In this document: positions 6,496-12,338 of the stretch, one piece after another
Layout of the letters: each line of letters opens with the position of its first letter
How positions within the stretch are numbered: position 1 is the first letter of the stretch
From: Bacteroidota bacterium
Lineage (GTDB): Bacteria; Bacteroidota; Bacteroidia; Bacteroidales; B18-G4
Direction: 5' to 3'
Assembly: GCA_003648575.1 (NCBI GenBank)
Contig: QMPN01000066.1
Location: 1 to 12,338 of the forward strand
Length of the DNA stretch: 12,338 bases
Notes under the pieces: model-generated
What the model was told of the DNA's origin: nothing
Databases searched by the model: none
Seen by the model: only the letters and a program-made list of their open reading frames with translations
Position numbers and translations under genes: made by a program

Positions 6496-7908
6496 ATGAG
6501 ATTGTTTCGAACCCTGATGAAGCATCACTACCTGGTCGTTCTTTTTGAACTTGCCCTGACACTGGTATTTCTGCTTCTTCTTTCAAGTAATACACTGGGT
6601 CAGAACAGACATATTATAGAAGGGGGTATTTTCGAAAAAGAATCTGAGATGCCACTCCCGGGGGCTCATGTGCTCATCGATGGCACTTCTTTTGGGACCA
6701 TTTCCGGACCCGATGGTTCTTTCCGCCTGAGTACCAAAGACTTTCCAATAACCCTCAAGGTGACGCATATTGGTTTTGAAGACCGCGTTTTCACGGTCAC
6801 TGAAGAGCTGAAGGATCAAATACTGATGCTTGGAATGAACTTCTCGGCGGAGATGCTTGAAGGAGTTACGATCACTGACAAAAAAGCGGAGCTGATATTC
6901 AAAGATGTTAGTTATTCCGTCCTCGACTTTGAATTTCATGAGAACGGGCTGATGCTCCTGATATTCAGGAACCGCCTTAAGCGATCTGAACTGGTCCTGC
7001 TATCGACCATGAACGATACGCTGGCCCTTCTGACGAAATTACCGGGAAGGGCTCTGAAGCTTCACCGCGATTGCCTTGATAATATACATTATGTTGCATT
7101 TGACAGTGCCTACCAGGTCCTGTTTACAGGGACAGAGATAGAACTTGTATATCCGGCCGACATCAGCCTCTTTTTACCTGTAGCACGTGCTTTCAAGGCC
7201 TATCACAATAAGATGTATTACTTTGCTATTCCGGGGATGCACAATCAGATCATTGAGTACGTCAGGTATGATTCCATCGCAGATGAATATGTGGCCTTCA
7301 GGGAAATATTTGATAAGAAAAGGCTGCAGATGCTAAAGGATAACCCACAGCACCACGGCATGCTTAGCAGTATTATTTCAGATGTATTTGAGTTCAATGT
7401 ACTCCTGATGGGAAATGAAAGCTTTCAAGCGCAAAAAGACGCTCGAGATATGGAGCGTTCCGTTTCTATTGAAGCGCACTACCTTAGAGAGATGGTGTAC
7501 ACGCCAATATACGCCCCACTCTTTAAATCAGGCGAGAAAATGATCATTTTCAACCATCCAGATTCCCAGATTGAGTTCTTAAATCCATATGGACAATTAG
7601 AGGCCACAACTGAAATTGATTATCATCATAAAAAGGATTGGGATGAGATAATACTTAAGGATGAGATACAGGATAAGTATTATACCGGATTCCTTCATTC
7701 AAACAGGGCCAGTCTTCATTCTGTAGACATAAATACCGGTCTCCTTGGGAGCGCAAATCATTTATATTATCCTTATGTGAAGAAAATACTGGTACGAAAC
7801 GGGTATGCCTATTTCACCTACCGCCAGCCCGGGTCTGTTGACAAAACAATGCTATTCAGGCAAAAACTAAAGTCGGATAATACTAGCTTTGTATCATCAG
7901 AAGACTAA
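6496..7908 (+). CDS. Exported protein with carboxypeptidase-like regulatory domain and unknown C-terminal region
   Basis: 470 residues. A long signal peptide (hydrophobic core ~13-33, likely cleavage near LGQ, 34-36) is followed by a CarboxypepD_reg-like beta-sandwich at about 38-128, with the PLPGAHVLIDGTSFGTISGPDGSFRL pattern (split here by position: PLPGAHV 53-59, GTISGPDGSF 67-76) and VTHIGFE (89-95). In Bacteroidota this domain usually starts SusC/TonB-dependent receptors, but here no plug or barrel follows. The remaining ~340 residues contain many short hydrophobic beta-strand-like segments and could form a propeller-like domain; I do not recognise the family. The protein is probably periplasmic or outer-membrane associated. 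It ends 20 nt before the convergent DUF481 gene. The domain call is secure, the function is not. Confidence 0.8.
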   Translation: MRLFRTLMKHHYLVVLFELALTLVFLLLLSSNTLGQNRHIIEGGIFEKESEMPLPGAHVLIDGTSFGTISGPDGSFRLSTKDFPITLKVTHIGFEDRVFTVTEELKDQILMLGMNFSAEMLEGVTITDKKAELIFKDVSYSVLDFEFHENGLMLLIFRNRLKRSELVLLSTMNDTLALLTKLPGRALKLHRDCLDNIHYVAFDSAYQVLFTGTEIELVYPADISLFLPVARAFKAYHNKMYYFAIPGMHNQIIEYVRYDSIADEYVAFREIFDKKRLQMLKDNPQHHGMLSSIISDVFEFNVLLMGNESFQAQKDARDMERSVSIEAHYLREMVYTPIYAPLFKSGEKMIIFNHPDSQIEFLNPYGQLEATTEIDYHHKKDWDEIILKDEIQDKYYTGFLHSNRASLHSVDINTGLLGSANHLYYPYVKKILVRNGYAYFTYRQPGSVDKTMLFRQKLKSDNTSFVSSED

Positions 7909-7928
7909 TTAAAGCCGGTAGTCGATTT

Positions 7929-8972
7929 CTACCACGAATATCCAAAAGAAGTGGTTACACCCCAATCATTAGTTTCAGAATTAACATCGAGTGGCTTGCT
8001 GTCGTAATTGTCCCATAAGGTTAGTCCAATGTAAAAATCATTAAAAAGTTCAATTCTACCTTTAACCTGAAACTCCATACGTATACGCCCTGCGGAGGTA
8101 AAACTGGGAATAGCATTAAAATAGGAGGTTATATCAATTTCAGGATCATTAAACTTGAAGATACGATAGTTCCACTGGAACACGCCCTCAACACTCTGGA
8201 TGATAGAATCGGTCTGGGATTTCTCAGTGGAAACCATTATTCCGATGGCTGCATCCATTACATTCCGGTTGTTATGAATGAGGTCTTTCCCATAGCCAAG
8301 CCCCCCATAGAAACGATAAATATTTCCCAACTCGGTGTTCTGCTGCATACCGCCAAAAGCTGTTGCAAACCATCGTTTCTTGAAGAAGCGGCTATAGCCC
8401 AGTGAATAATCCTGATTTCGAATACGGTCGCGATCCTGCTGATCGGTAAAGATCGCACTTCCCTTGATCTGTGTAAAGGATTTCTGCACACGGTAATCAA
8501 CATTCCCGGAGAAATTCAATTGTGAGATCGTACTGGCCTTGGTATAAGAATAGCCTACATCTATAGCTCCATCCAGGCGCTTCCAGAAGGCATTCTTCAC
8601 CGGGTAGATCTCTACGAGTTTGGCAATAGGCTCAGGAATCGTAAAACTTTTTACTTTCAGGTTCACATAACCGGGTGTACCGGATGTATCAATGCTACCA
8701 AAGAACCTCAATCCATTGGATACCAGCACGACAAACTGATCCTTGGAATAAAATGTCTTGATCCTGTCAAATTCAATCTTCAGTGTACCCAATCCATCTG
8801 TTTTCAAGAATAAGATGCCATATTCGAGGCGTTTTATCTCCCCGGTTATCCTGTCACCATTATACAGATATACAGTATCAGTCTTGGGACCGGCTATAGA
8901 AAAAAGCGGAAACAGCGTAAAAGCCAGAAATACAAGGGTTCCGGCGATATATTTTTTAATTCTAATTATCAA
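7929..8972 (-). CDS. DUF481-family outer-membrane beta-barrel protein
   Basis: 347 residues with an N-terminal signal peptide (hydrophobic core 10-27, cleavage near SIAG). Residues ~31-125 form a small beta-domain with VYLYNGDRITGEI and a later SNGLRFFGSI, resembling an SH3/Sm-like strand pattern. From ~130 on, alternating amphipathic strands rich in Tyr, Phe and Trp form a DUF481 (YdiY-like) barrel, ending in the aromatic SFGYSW expected at an outer-membrane barrel C-terminus. The start is TTG at 8972: the frame is open upstream only to a stop at 8994-8996 and contains no ATG, while the TTG gives a well-formed signal peptide. The family is linked to salt-induced outer-membrane proteins, but its function is unknown. 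A perfect -7 element lies ~50 nt upstream. Confidence 0.85.
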   Translation of the reverse strand: MIIRIKKYIAGTLVFLAFTLFPLFSIAGPKTDTVYLYNGDRITGEIKRLEYGILFLKTDGLGTLKIEFDRIKTFYSKDQFVVLVSNGLRFFGSIDTSGTPGYVNLKVKSFTIPEPIAKLVEIYPVKNAFWKRLDGAIDVGYSYTKASTISQLNFSGNVDYRVQKSFTQIKGSAIFTDQQDRDRIRNQDYSLGYSRFFKKRWFATAFGGMQQNTELGNIYRFYGGLGYGKDLIHNNRNVMDAAIGIMVSTEKSQTDSIIQSVEGVFQWNYRIFKFNDPEIDITSYFNAIPSFTSAGRIRMEFQVKGRIELFNDFYIGLTLWDNYDSKPLDVNSETNDWGVTTSFGYSW

Positions 8973-9020
8973 GCAAGCTGTATATAAGACTGGTTAAAAA
9001 AAACTTGTTTTAAAGTCATT

Positions 9021-9028
9021 CAAAAATA
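9021..9028 (-). promoter_or_regulatory. Candidate -7 element (TATTTTTG) for the DUF481 gene
   Basis: The minus strand reads TATTTTTG, an exact TAnnTTTG match, about 50 nt upstream of the TTG start in the divergent region shared with the cold shock gene. No clear -33 element was found, and the surroundings are strongly A/T-rich. Confidence 0.4.
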
Positions 9029-9046
9029 AAAAAAAAGATTAAACAC

Positions 9047-9076
9047 TTCGTATTTAAATTAAATATAGTACTTTAG
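9047..9076 (+). promoter_or_regulatory. Candidate promoter of the cold shock gene
   Basis: TTCG (9047-9050) and TACTTTAG (9069-9076) are 18 nt apart, each one base away from the Bacteroidota -33/-7 consensus. This would give a leader of only about 15-20 nt, without room for the long thermosensitive leader known from Escherichia coli cspA. Confidence 0.4.
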
Positions 9077-9098
9077 CCGAAATTTTTAACATATTACA

Positions 9099-9290
9099 AT
9101 GAATAAAGGAACAGTAAAATTCTTTAATAACGCCAAGGGATTTGGATTTATTAAAGATGCAGAATCAGACAACGAGTATTTCGTACACGTAACAGGTCTC
9201 ATTGATGAGGTCAAAGAAAACGATGAAGTCACTTTTGAACTGACTGAAGGTAGAAAAGGTCTAAATGCGGTGAATGTTAAACTCGCGTAA
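9099..9290 (+). CDS. Cold shock domain protein (CspA family)
   Basis: A complete 63-residue single cold-shock domain. RNP1 is KGFGFI (13-18) and RNP2 is YFVHVTG (27-33), the aromatic surface that binds single-stranded RNA and DNA. It ends with GRKGLNAVNVKLA, the usual C-terminus of Bacteroidota Csp proteins. These act in the cytoplasm as RNA chaperones, melting mRNA structure at low temperature or during growth shifts. The gene is monocistronic, with a divergent promoter region upstream and a strong intrinsic terminator 32 nt after the stop. Induction by cold cannot be judged from sequence. Confidence 0.96.
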   Translation: MNKGTVKFFNNAKGFGFIKDAESDNEYFVHVTGLIDEVKENDEVTFELTEGRKGLNAVNVKLA

Positions 9291-9321
9291 GTTTAATATA
9301 GATTATCACATTGAAAGATTT

Positions 9322-9350
9322 AACCCTGCGGATTCCGCGGGGTTTTTTTT
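9322..9350 (+). terminator. Intrinsic terminator of the cold shock gene
   Basis: A 10-bp G/C-rich stem (AACCCTGCGG with CCGCGGGGTT, one T-G wobble) has an ATT loop and runs into eight consecutive Ts. The T-run reaches the stop codon of the opposing TPR gene. Confidence 0.9.
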
Positions 9351-11097
9351 ATTCTATCCTTATCGAATCTAATTCCAATATCTGCACTGTCAGGCCCTTG
9401 ATATAATCCTCCGTTACCGGAAATCCCAACGATTGTGCTATGATAGCGTCTTCCAGTCCTGCTTCAAATTTATTCTGCGACACCCTTGCCAGGGACCTCC
9501 TGAACCACATCTCAGGATCAGAAGGATCGAGTTCCAGCGCCCTGCTGAAATCAAGTTCCGCTTCCTGAAACCTTTGAGTCCAGACAAAAGCCTTGCCCCT
9601 GTCTTTATAGAAAACATATTTGTATGGATCGAGCCTTATGGCTCTTGAAAAATCTTCGATAGCCTGATCCAGCAGATTAGCCCGTTCAAAAATCAGCCCG
9701 CGATTATAATATGCAAGAGGCTCGTCGGGGTTGAGTTCGATAGCACGATCCATGTTTTCCATGGCCAGTTCATTCTTTCCTATCCGCATATAGGTCAGTC
9801 CACGGTTGAGATGAGCTTTATAAAAATCTTCATTCACCCTGATCGAGTTGCTGAACTCCGCAAGGGCCAGCCGGAGTGCTTTTTCCTGAAGGTAAATCAA
9901 GCCAAGGTTGTTCATGGCCTTATAGGAATTATCATTCAGCATGATGCTTCGGGTATAATCAAATTTAGCCTTTTCGAAATCAGCATTCATGGCCCAATGG
10001 TCACCCCGGTAAAAGTAAGCCTGAAAGTCTTCCGGATAAAGTTCGATTACCCTGTTCCAGTATGAAGCACTGCTCTTCCAGTCGGGAAGGCGCTGAACAG
10101 AGGTCCAGGCAATCCACACCATCCAAACAGCAAAGCCCATGGCAATTAAGACATGGAAATACCTGCTCTTCCGTGAAAGTTTGTAGTAATAACAAAAAGC
10201 CCATCCCGTCAGGGCTGCCAGGCCCATAAAAGGGATGTATGTTAGTGAAGCGGCCTGCCAGATACCATGCTGGAAAGGCAGCTGATGCAGCCCTGAAATT
10301 CCCAGCGGTACAAAATATTTGAGCAGAAAAAGGCCCGGAGCAAATGATAGCAACGGGTAAGCTACCTCAATGTCCTGCTGACCTTCTGCTGATAATAATG
10401 CGATAATCAGGAATACCAGGCTGAGTATAAAAAGGAAAACCTTTTCTGATGCTGATTTCTTAAGCTCCTTTCCTTCGATCTGATCCAAAACGATGAGGGC
10501 AAATGGATATAGCACCGCCATGATATTGGAAAGGAGCGCCAATAGGAAGAAGATGACACTAATATTTCTATATGCTGTCTTAGCTTGCTTGAGATAATAA
10601 ACATAACTGAGCAGCGCAGACAGAAAAAAGAATGCGCAAAGCAATGTGTTCCGAGCTGACAACCAGGCAACAGCATCAAGATTTAAAGGATGCAGGGCAA
10701 AAATGAGGCTAGCGATCAATGCCGGCATCACCTTATTGCTCATTAATTTAACCAGGCGAAAAAGAATAATAATATTAAGAAGATGAAGGATCAGATTCAT
10801 CAAATGGATGGTCCTGATGGCATCTTCACCTCCCATCCCTATATCAATGGAATACGATAAAAATGTAAGGGGTTCATACCTGCCGGCAGTTGCCGAGAAG
10901 AACATATCCGTCGCATTAGAGGAATTAAAAAAATAGACCAGCCTGTTTTCGATCAGGAGTTCCTGATCCAGACCGGTGATCCACCCGAAGTCCGGAACAC
11001 TTTTATACAGCAGTATGGTTGATCCCAGTATGATGAACAGGCCAAGTAACGAGATGAGCGTTTCCCTTTTCTGAATATTTATTTGTGGACTTTTCAT
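9349..11097 (-). CDS. TMTC-like polytopic membrane protein with C-terminal TPR repeats
   Basis: 582 residues in two parts. Residues 1-335 hold about 9-10 membrane helices with motifs shared by TMTC-type putative O-mannosyltransferases and their bacterial TPR homologues: RYEPLTFLSYSID (73-85), HLMNLILHLLN (98-108) and ALHPLNLDAVAWLSARNTLL (134-153). Residues ~356-560 contain six TPR units of 34 residues, e.g. AYYNRGLIFERANLLDQAIEDFSRAI (split: AYYNRG 462-467, AIEDFSRAI 479-487), forming a solenoid for protein or peptide contacts. The first loop has Leu-Asp-Gln-Glu (43-46) where relatives often have a Asp-Asp pair. If active, it would glycosylate proteins using a polyprenyl-phosphate sugar; it could instead be a non-catalytic scaffold. 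The ATG at 11097 follows a perfect -7 element. Converges on the cold shock gene. Confidence 0.82.
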   Translation of the reverse strand: MKSPQINIQKRETLISLLGLFIILGSTILLYKSVPDFGWITGLDQELLIENRLVYFFNSSNATDMFFSATAGRYEPLTFLSYSIDIGMGGEDAIRTIHLMNLILHLLNIIILFRLVKLMSNKVMPALIASLIFALHPLNLDAVAWLSARNTLLCAFFFLSALLSYVYYLKQAKTAYRNISVIFFLLALLSNIMAVLYPFALIVLDQIEGKELKKSASEKVFLFILSLVFLIIALLSAEGQQDIEVAYPLLSFAPGLFLLKYFVPLGISGLHQLPFQHGIWQAASLTYIPFMGLAALTGWAFCYYYKLSRKSRYFHVLIAMGFAVWMVWIAWTSVQRLPDWKSSASYWNRVIELYPEDFQAYFYRGDHWAMNADFEKAKFDYTRSIMLNDNSYKAMNNLGLIYLQEKALRLALAEFSNSIRVNEDFYKAHLNRGLTYMRIGKNELAMENMDRAIELNPDEPLAYYNRGLIFERANLLDQAIEDFSRAIRLDPYKYVFYKDRGKAFVWTQRFQEAELDFSRALELDPSDPEMWFRRSLARVSQNKFEAGLEDAIIAQSLGFPVTEDYIKGLTVQILELDSIRIE

Positions 11098-11112
11098 AAG
11101 GCGATCAACTTA

Positions 11113-11120
11113 CAAATGTA
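11113..11120 (-). promoter_or_regulatory. Candidate -7 element (TACATTTG) of the TMTC-like gene
   Basis: The minus strand reads TACATTTG, an exact TAnnTTTG match, 16 nt before the ATG, which implies a very short leader. A TTG lies 27 nt further upstream, longer than the preferred spacing. Confidence 0.45.
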
Positions 11121-11341
11121 AGAAATAGAAACTATAGTCATTCTTAGCAATCCTTAACACATGTATAAATATATCCGAGATTAAAAAATGCTTCTTTCCA
11201 AGCTTAACACCTCTCAGAAAAAATATTCATATATTTACCTTCTTAACTATGAGTGGCTGGCTAATTTTACCTGATTCCTGCCGATATTAAAGCAATTTGA
11301 AACGAAACTATTGAACCATTATTAACTTTAAACCTTTTTTC

Positions 11342-11785
11342 ATGAGAAAGTTCTTATTAATTATTACGGCTCTTGTGCTTACCTCAGGCTTTGCCATTGG
11401 ACAGAGTGAAACATCGATGGCCCCTATTTTGGAAGAAGCCGTTCCTGTTATCGAGACTGTAGAGGGTGAAGACCTCGAGATCGTAAGGATGGAATTCGAC
11501 ATCATTGGCGAAACCACCAAATCTACTTACCGTTACCTGCACGAAGGCTGGGAATATGCCATCATTGCTTTCGGTGACTTCCGCGTAAAAGATATGGATG
11601 TGAAAGTCTACAAGGATGTGGATGGCACCTGGGTAGAGATCACCAAAGATGAAGACATCGACCCCATGGCTATTGTAACGGTAACGCCCAGTTACACTGC
11701 ACAATATATGATCGAAATCGAATGTTATGAGTTCGAACCAGGATATTCTGTTGCCCACTACGGCCTCATTATCTGTCACGAATAA
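11342..11785 (+). CDS. Small secreted acidic protein of unknown function
   Basis: 147 residues with a clear signal peptide (MRKFLLIITALVLTSGFAIG, cleavage near IGQ-SE). The mature part of about 126 residues is strongly acidic and reads as beta-strand-rich, with alternating hydrophobic and charged residues from ~45 onward (for example EYAIIAFGDFRVKDMDVKVY, 71-90). Two cysteines (in IECYE and IICHE) near the C-terminus could form a disulfide. There is no lipobox and no type 9 secretion sorting domain. I do not recognise the family. It is monocistronic, with 244 nt of non-coding DNA before it and its own terminator after it, so it is likely expressed independently and perhaps abundantly. A periplasmic location is inferred from the signal peptide. 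Confidence 0.82.
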   Translation: MRKFLLIITALVLTSGFAIGQSETSMAPILEEAVPVIETVEGEDLEIVRMEFDIIGETTKSTYRYLHEGWEYAIIAFGDFRVKDMDVKVYKDVDGTWVEITKDEDIDPMAIVTVTPSYTAQYMIEIECYEFEPGYSVAHYGLIICHE

Positions 11786-11810
11786 ACCTGATCAATCCAA
11801 ATGATATACT

Positions 11811-11841
11811 ATCCCTCCGGCTGGCCGGGGGGATTTTTTTT
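11811..11841 (+). terminator. Intrinsic terminator of the small secreted protein gene
   Basis: A 10-bp stem (ATCCCTCCGG with CCGGGGGGAT, one T-G wobble) has a CTGG loop and is followed by eight Ts. It lies 25 nt after the stop and isolates this gene from the EF-G gene. Confidence 0.9.
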
Positions 11842-11936
11842 GAACAAAGGGTCAATATTTCTGTTAAATATTTACCAAAGAGAATGTTTTAGTGCCTTTA
11901 AACAATTTATTAATCAACTATCTAAAATAGAAACGC

Positions 11937-11944
11937 TACCTTTG
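11937..11944 (+). promoter_or_regulatory. -7 promoter element (TACCTTTG) of the EF-G gene
   Basis: TACCTTTG is an exact match to TAnnTTTG and continues into GCAGCC, a context often seen at strong Bacteroidota promoters. It predicts a start near 11951 and a leader of about 60 nt. The preceding A/T-rich DNA has no perfect TTTG at -33. The upstream terminator means this must be close to where the gene's own transcription begins. Confidence 0.7.
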
Positions 11945-12013
11945 CAGCCATTTTAGACAGATTTTCCGTTTAAGGTGATACAAAATACTAGATGACAATT
12001 AATTACAACAGAA

Positions 12014-12338
12014 ATGACCTTATCAAAACTCAGAAATATAGGAATCGCTGCGCATATCGATGCAGGGAAGACCACCGTAACAGAGAGGATTCTCTTCTTT
12101 ACCGGTGTTTCGCGTAAGATGGGCGAAGTTCACGATGGGCAGGCCACCATGGACTTCATGAAGCAGGAACAAGAAAGGGGCATCACCATTGCTTCTGCAG
12201 CCATTTCCACAAAGTGGGGTGAAAACAGCATTAATATTATCGACACTCCGGGGCACGTCGACTTCACCATTGAAGTAGAGCGTTCACTCCGTGTAATTGA
12301 TGGCATGGTTGCCGTTTTTTGCGCCGTTGGCGGTGTTG
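12014..12338 (+). CDS. fusA: Translation elongation factor G-type GTPase, N-terminal part (3' end outside window)
   Basis: The first 108 codons of an EF-G. The GTPase motifs are intact: G1 AHIDAGKT (13-20), G2 with Thr58 in ERGITI, G3 DTPGH (77-81), plus the EF-G signatures GEVHDG (37-42), MKQEQERG (49-56) and CAVGGV. EF-G drives translocation of tRNA and mRNA on the ribosome and, with RRF, ribosome recycling. The N-terminus is short ([10 protein letters not shown]), and several positions differ from the usual Bacteroidota FusA (TTVTER for [16 protein letters not shown] for [18 protein letters not shown] for TITSAATT, from memory). It has its own promoter and no rpsL/rpsG upstream, so it may be a second EF-G rather than the str-operon gene. 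The EF-G family is certain; which paralogue is not. Confidence 0.92.
   Translation, partial: MTLSKLRNIGIAAHIDAGKTTVTERILFFTGVSRKMGEVHDGQATMDFMKQEQERGITIASAAISTKWGENSINIIDTPGHVDFTIEVERSLRVIDGMVAVFCAVGGV

Noticed and set aside
7917..7933. Hairpin GGTAG...CTACC between the convergent genes ending at 7908 and 7929
   Set aside because: Only a 5-bp stem with a 7-nt loop and no T-run on either strand.
11249..11290. Short open frame of 13 codons (MSGWLILPDSCRY) before the small secreted protein gene, possible leader peptide
   Set aside because: No stop-codon coupling, no attenuator-like hairpins and no codon bias towards one amino acid; chance is the simplest explanation.
11296..11330. TTTG and TAACTTTA as a promoter of the 11342 gene
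   Set aside because: The spacing of 23 nt is too long, the -7 element has a mismatch, and the leader would be only about 5 nt. A TATATTTA at 11230-11237 is an equally weak alternative, so no promoter is called.
11384..11779. Minus-strand open frame of 131 codons
   Set aside because: It is fully antisense to the small secreted protein gene, which has a signal peptide and terminator; the antisense frame has neither.

Overview
The window looks like a chromosomal segment of a member of Bacteroidota. The signs are lipoprotein and outer-membrane gene types typical of that phylum (a Cys-Lys-Lys lipobox protein, a carboxypeptidase-like regulatory domain, a DUF481 barrel), almost no Shine-Dalgarno sequences, several perfect matches to the phylum's -7 promoter element TAnnTTTG, and a cold shock protein of the form common there. 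No tRNA, rRNA, CRISPR array, prophage or complete defence system is visible.

Layout. Bases 1-1575 are the end of a surface-polysaccharide locus: the C-terminus of a GT4 glycosyltransferase, then a 12-helix Wzx-type flippase with a TTG start. Bases 1578-2417 are the most unusual part. A single-domain Y1 (HUH) transposase on the minus strand is bracketed by two composite repeat units built from eight 17-nt hairpins, all with a 7-bp stem and a 3-nt loop. An inner ~60-bp module lies in opposite orientation in the two units, and base changes between the copies are compensatory in the stems. This resembles a REP/RAYT system.

Bases 2493-3944 encode a surface or periplasmic 5'-nucleotidase lipoprotein. 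Converging on it are two minus-strand genes, a GT-C family membrane glycosyltransferase (4787-6283) followed by a class I SAM methyltransferase (3949-4743). A tandem heptamer repeat sits in the 43-nt gap between them, and a second kind of multi-hairpin repeat lies upstream of the GT-C start. These genes fit glycan assembly and modification, in keeping with the left edge.

Bases 6496-7908 encode an exported protein with a carboxypeptidase-like regulatory domain and an unrecognised C-terminal region. It converges on a DUF481 outer-membrane barrel gene (7929-8972, TTG start). A divergent promoter region separates that gene from a cold shock gene (9099-9290), which ends in a strong terminator. A TMTC-like membrane/TPR fusion (9349-11097, minus) follows, then a small secreted acidic protein of unknown function (11342-11785) with its own terminator. 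Last comes the first third of the G domain of an EF-G-type GTPase (from 12014) behind a clear TAnnTTTG promoter; it runs off the window and is not preceded by rpsL/rpsG.

Apart from the repeat/transposase unit, the genes belong to recognisable families. I see no evidence for a new multi-gene system. The best candidate for something undescribed is the hairpin module set around the transposase.
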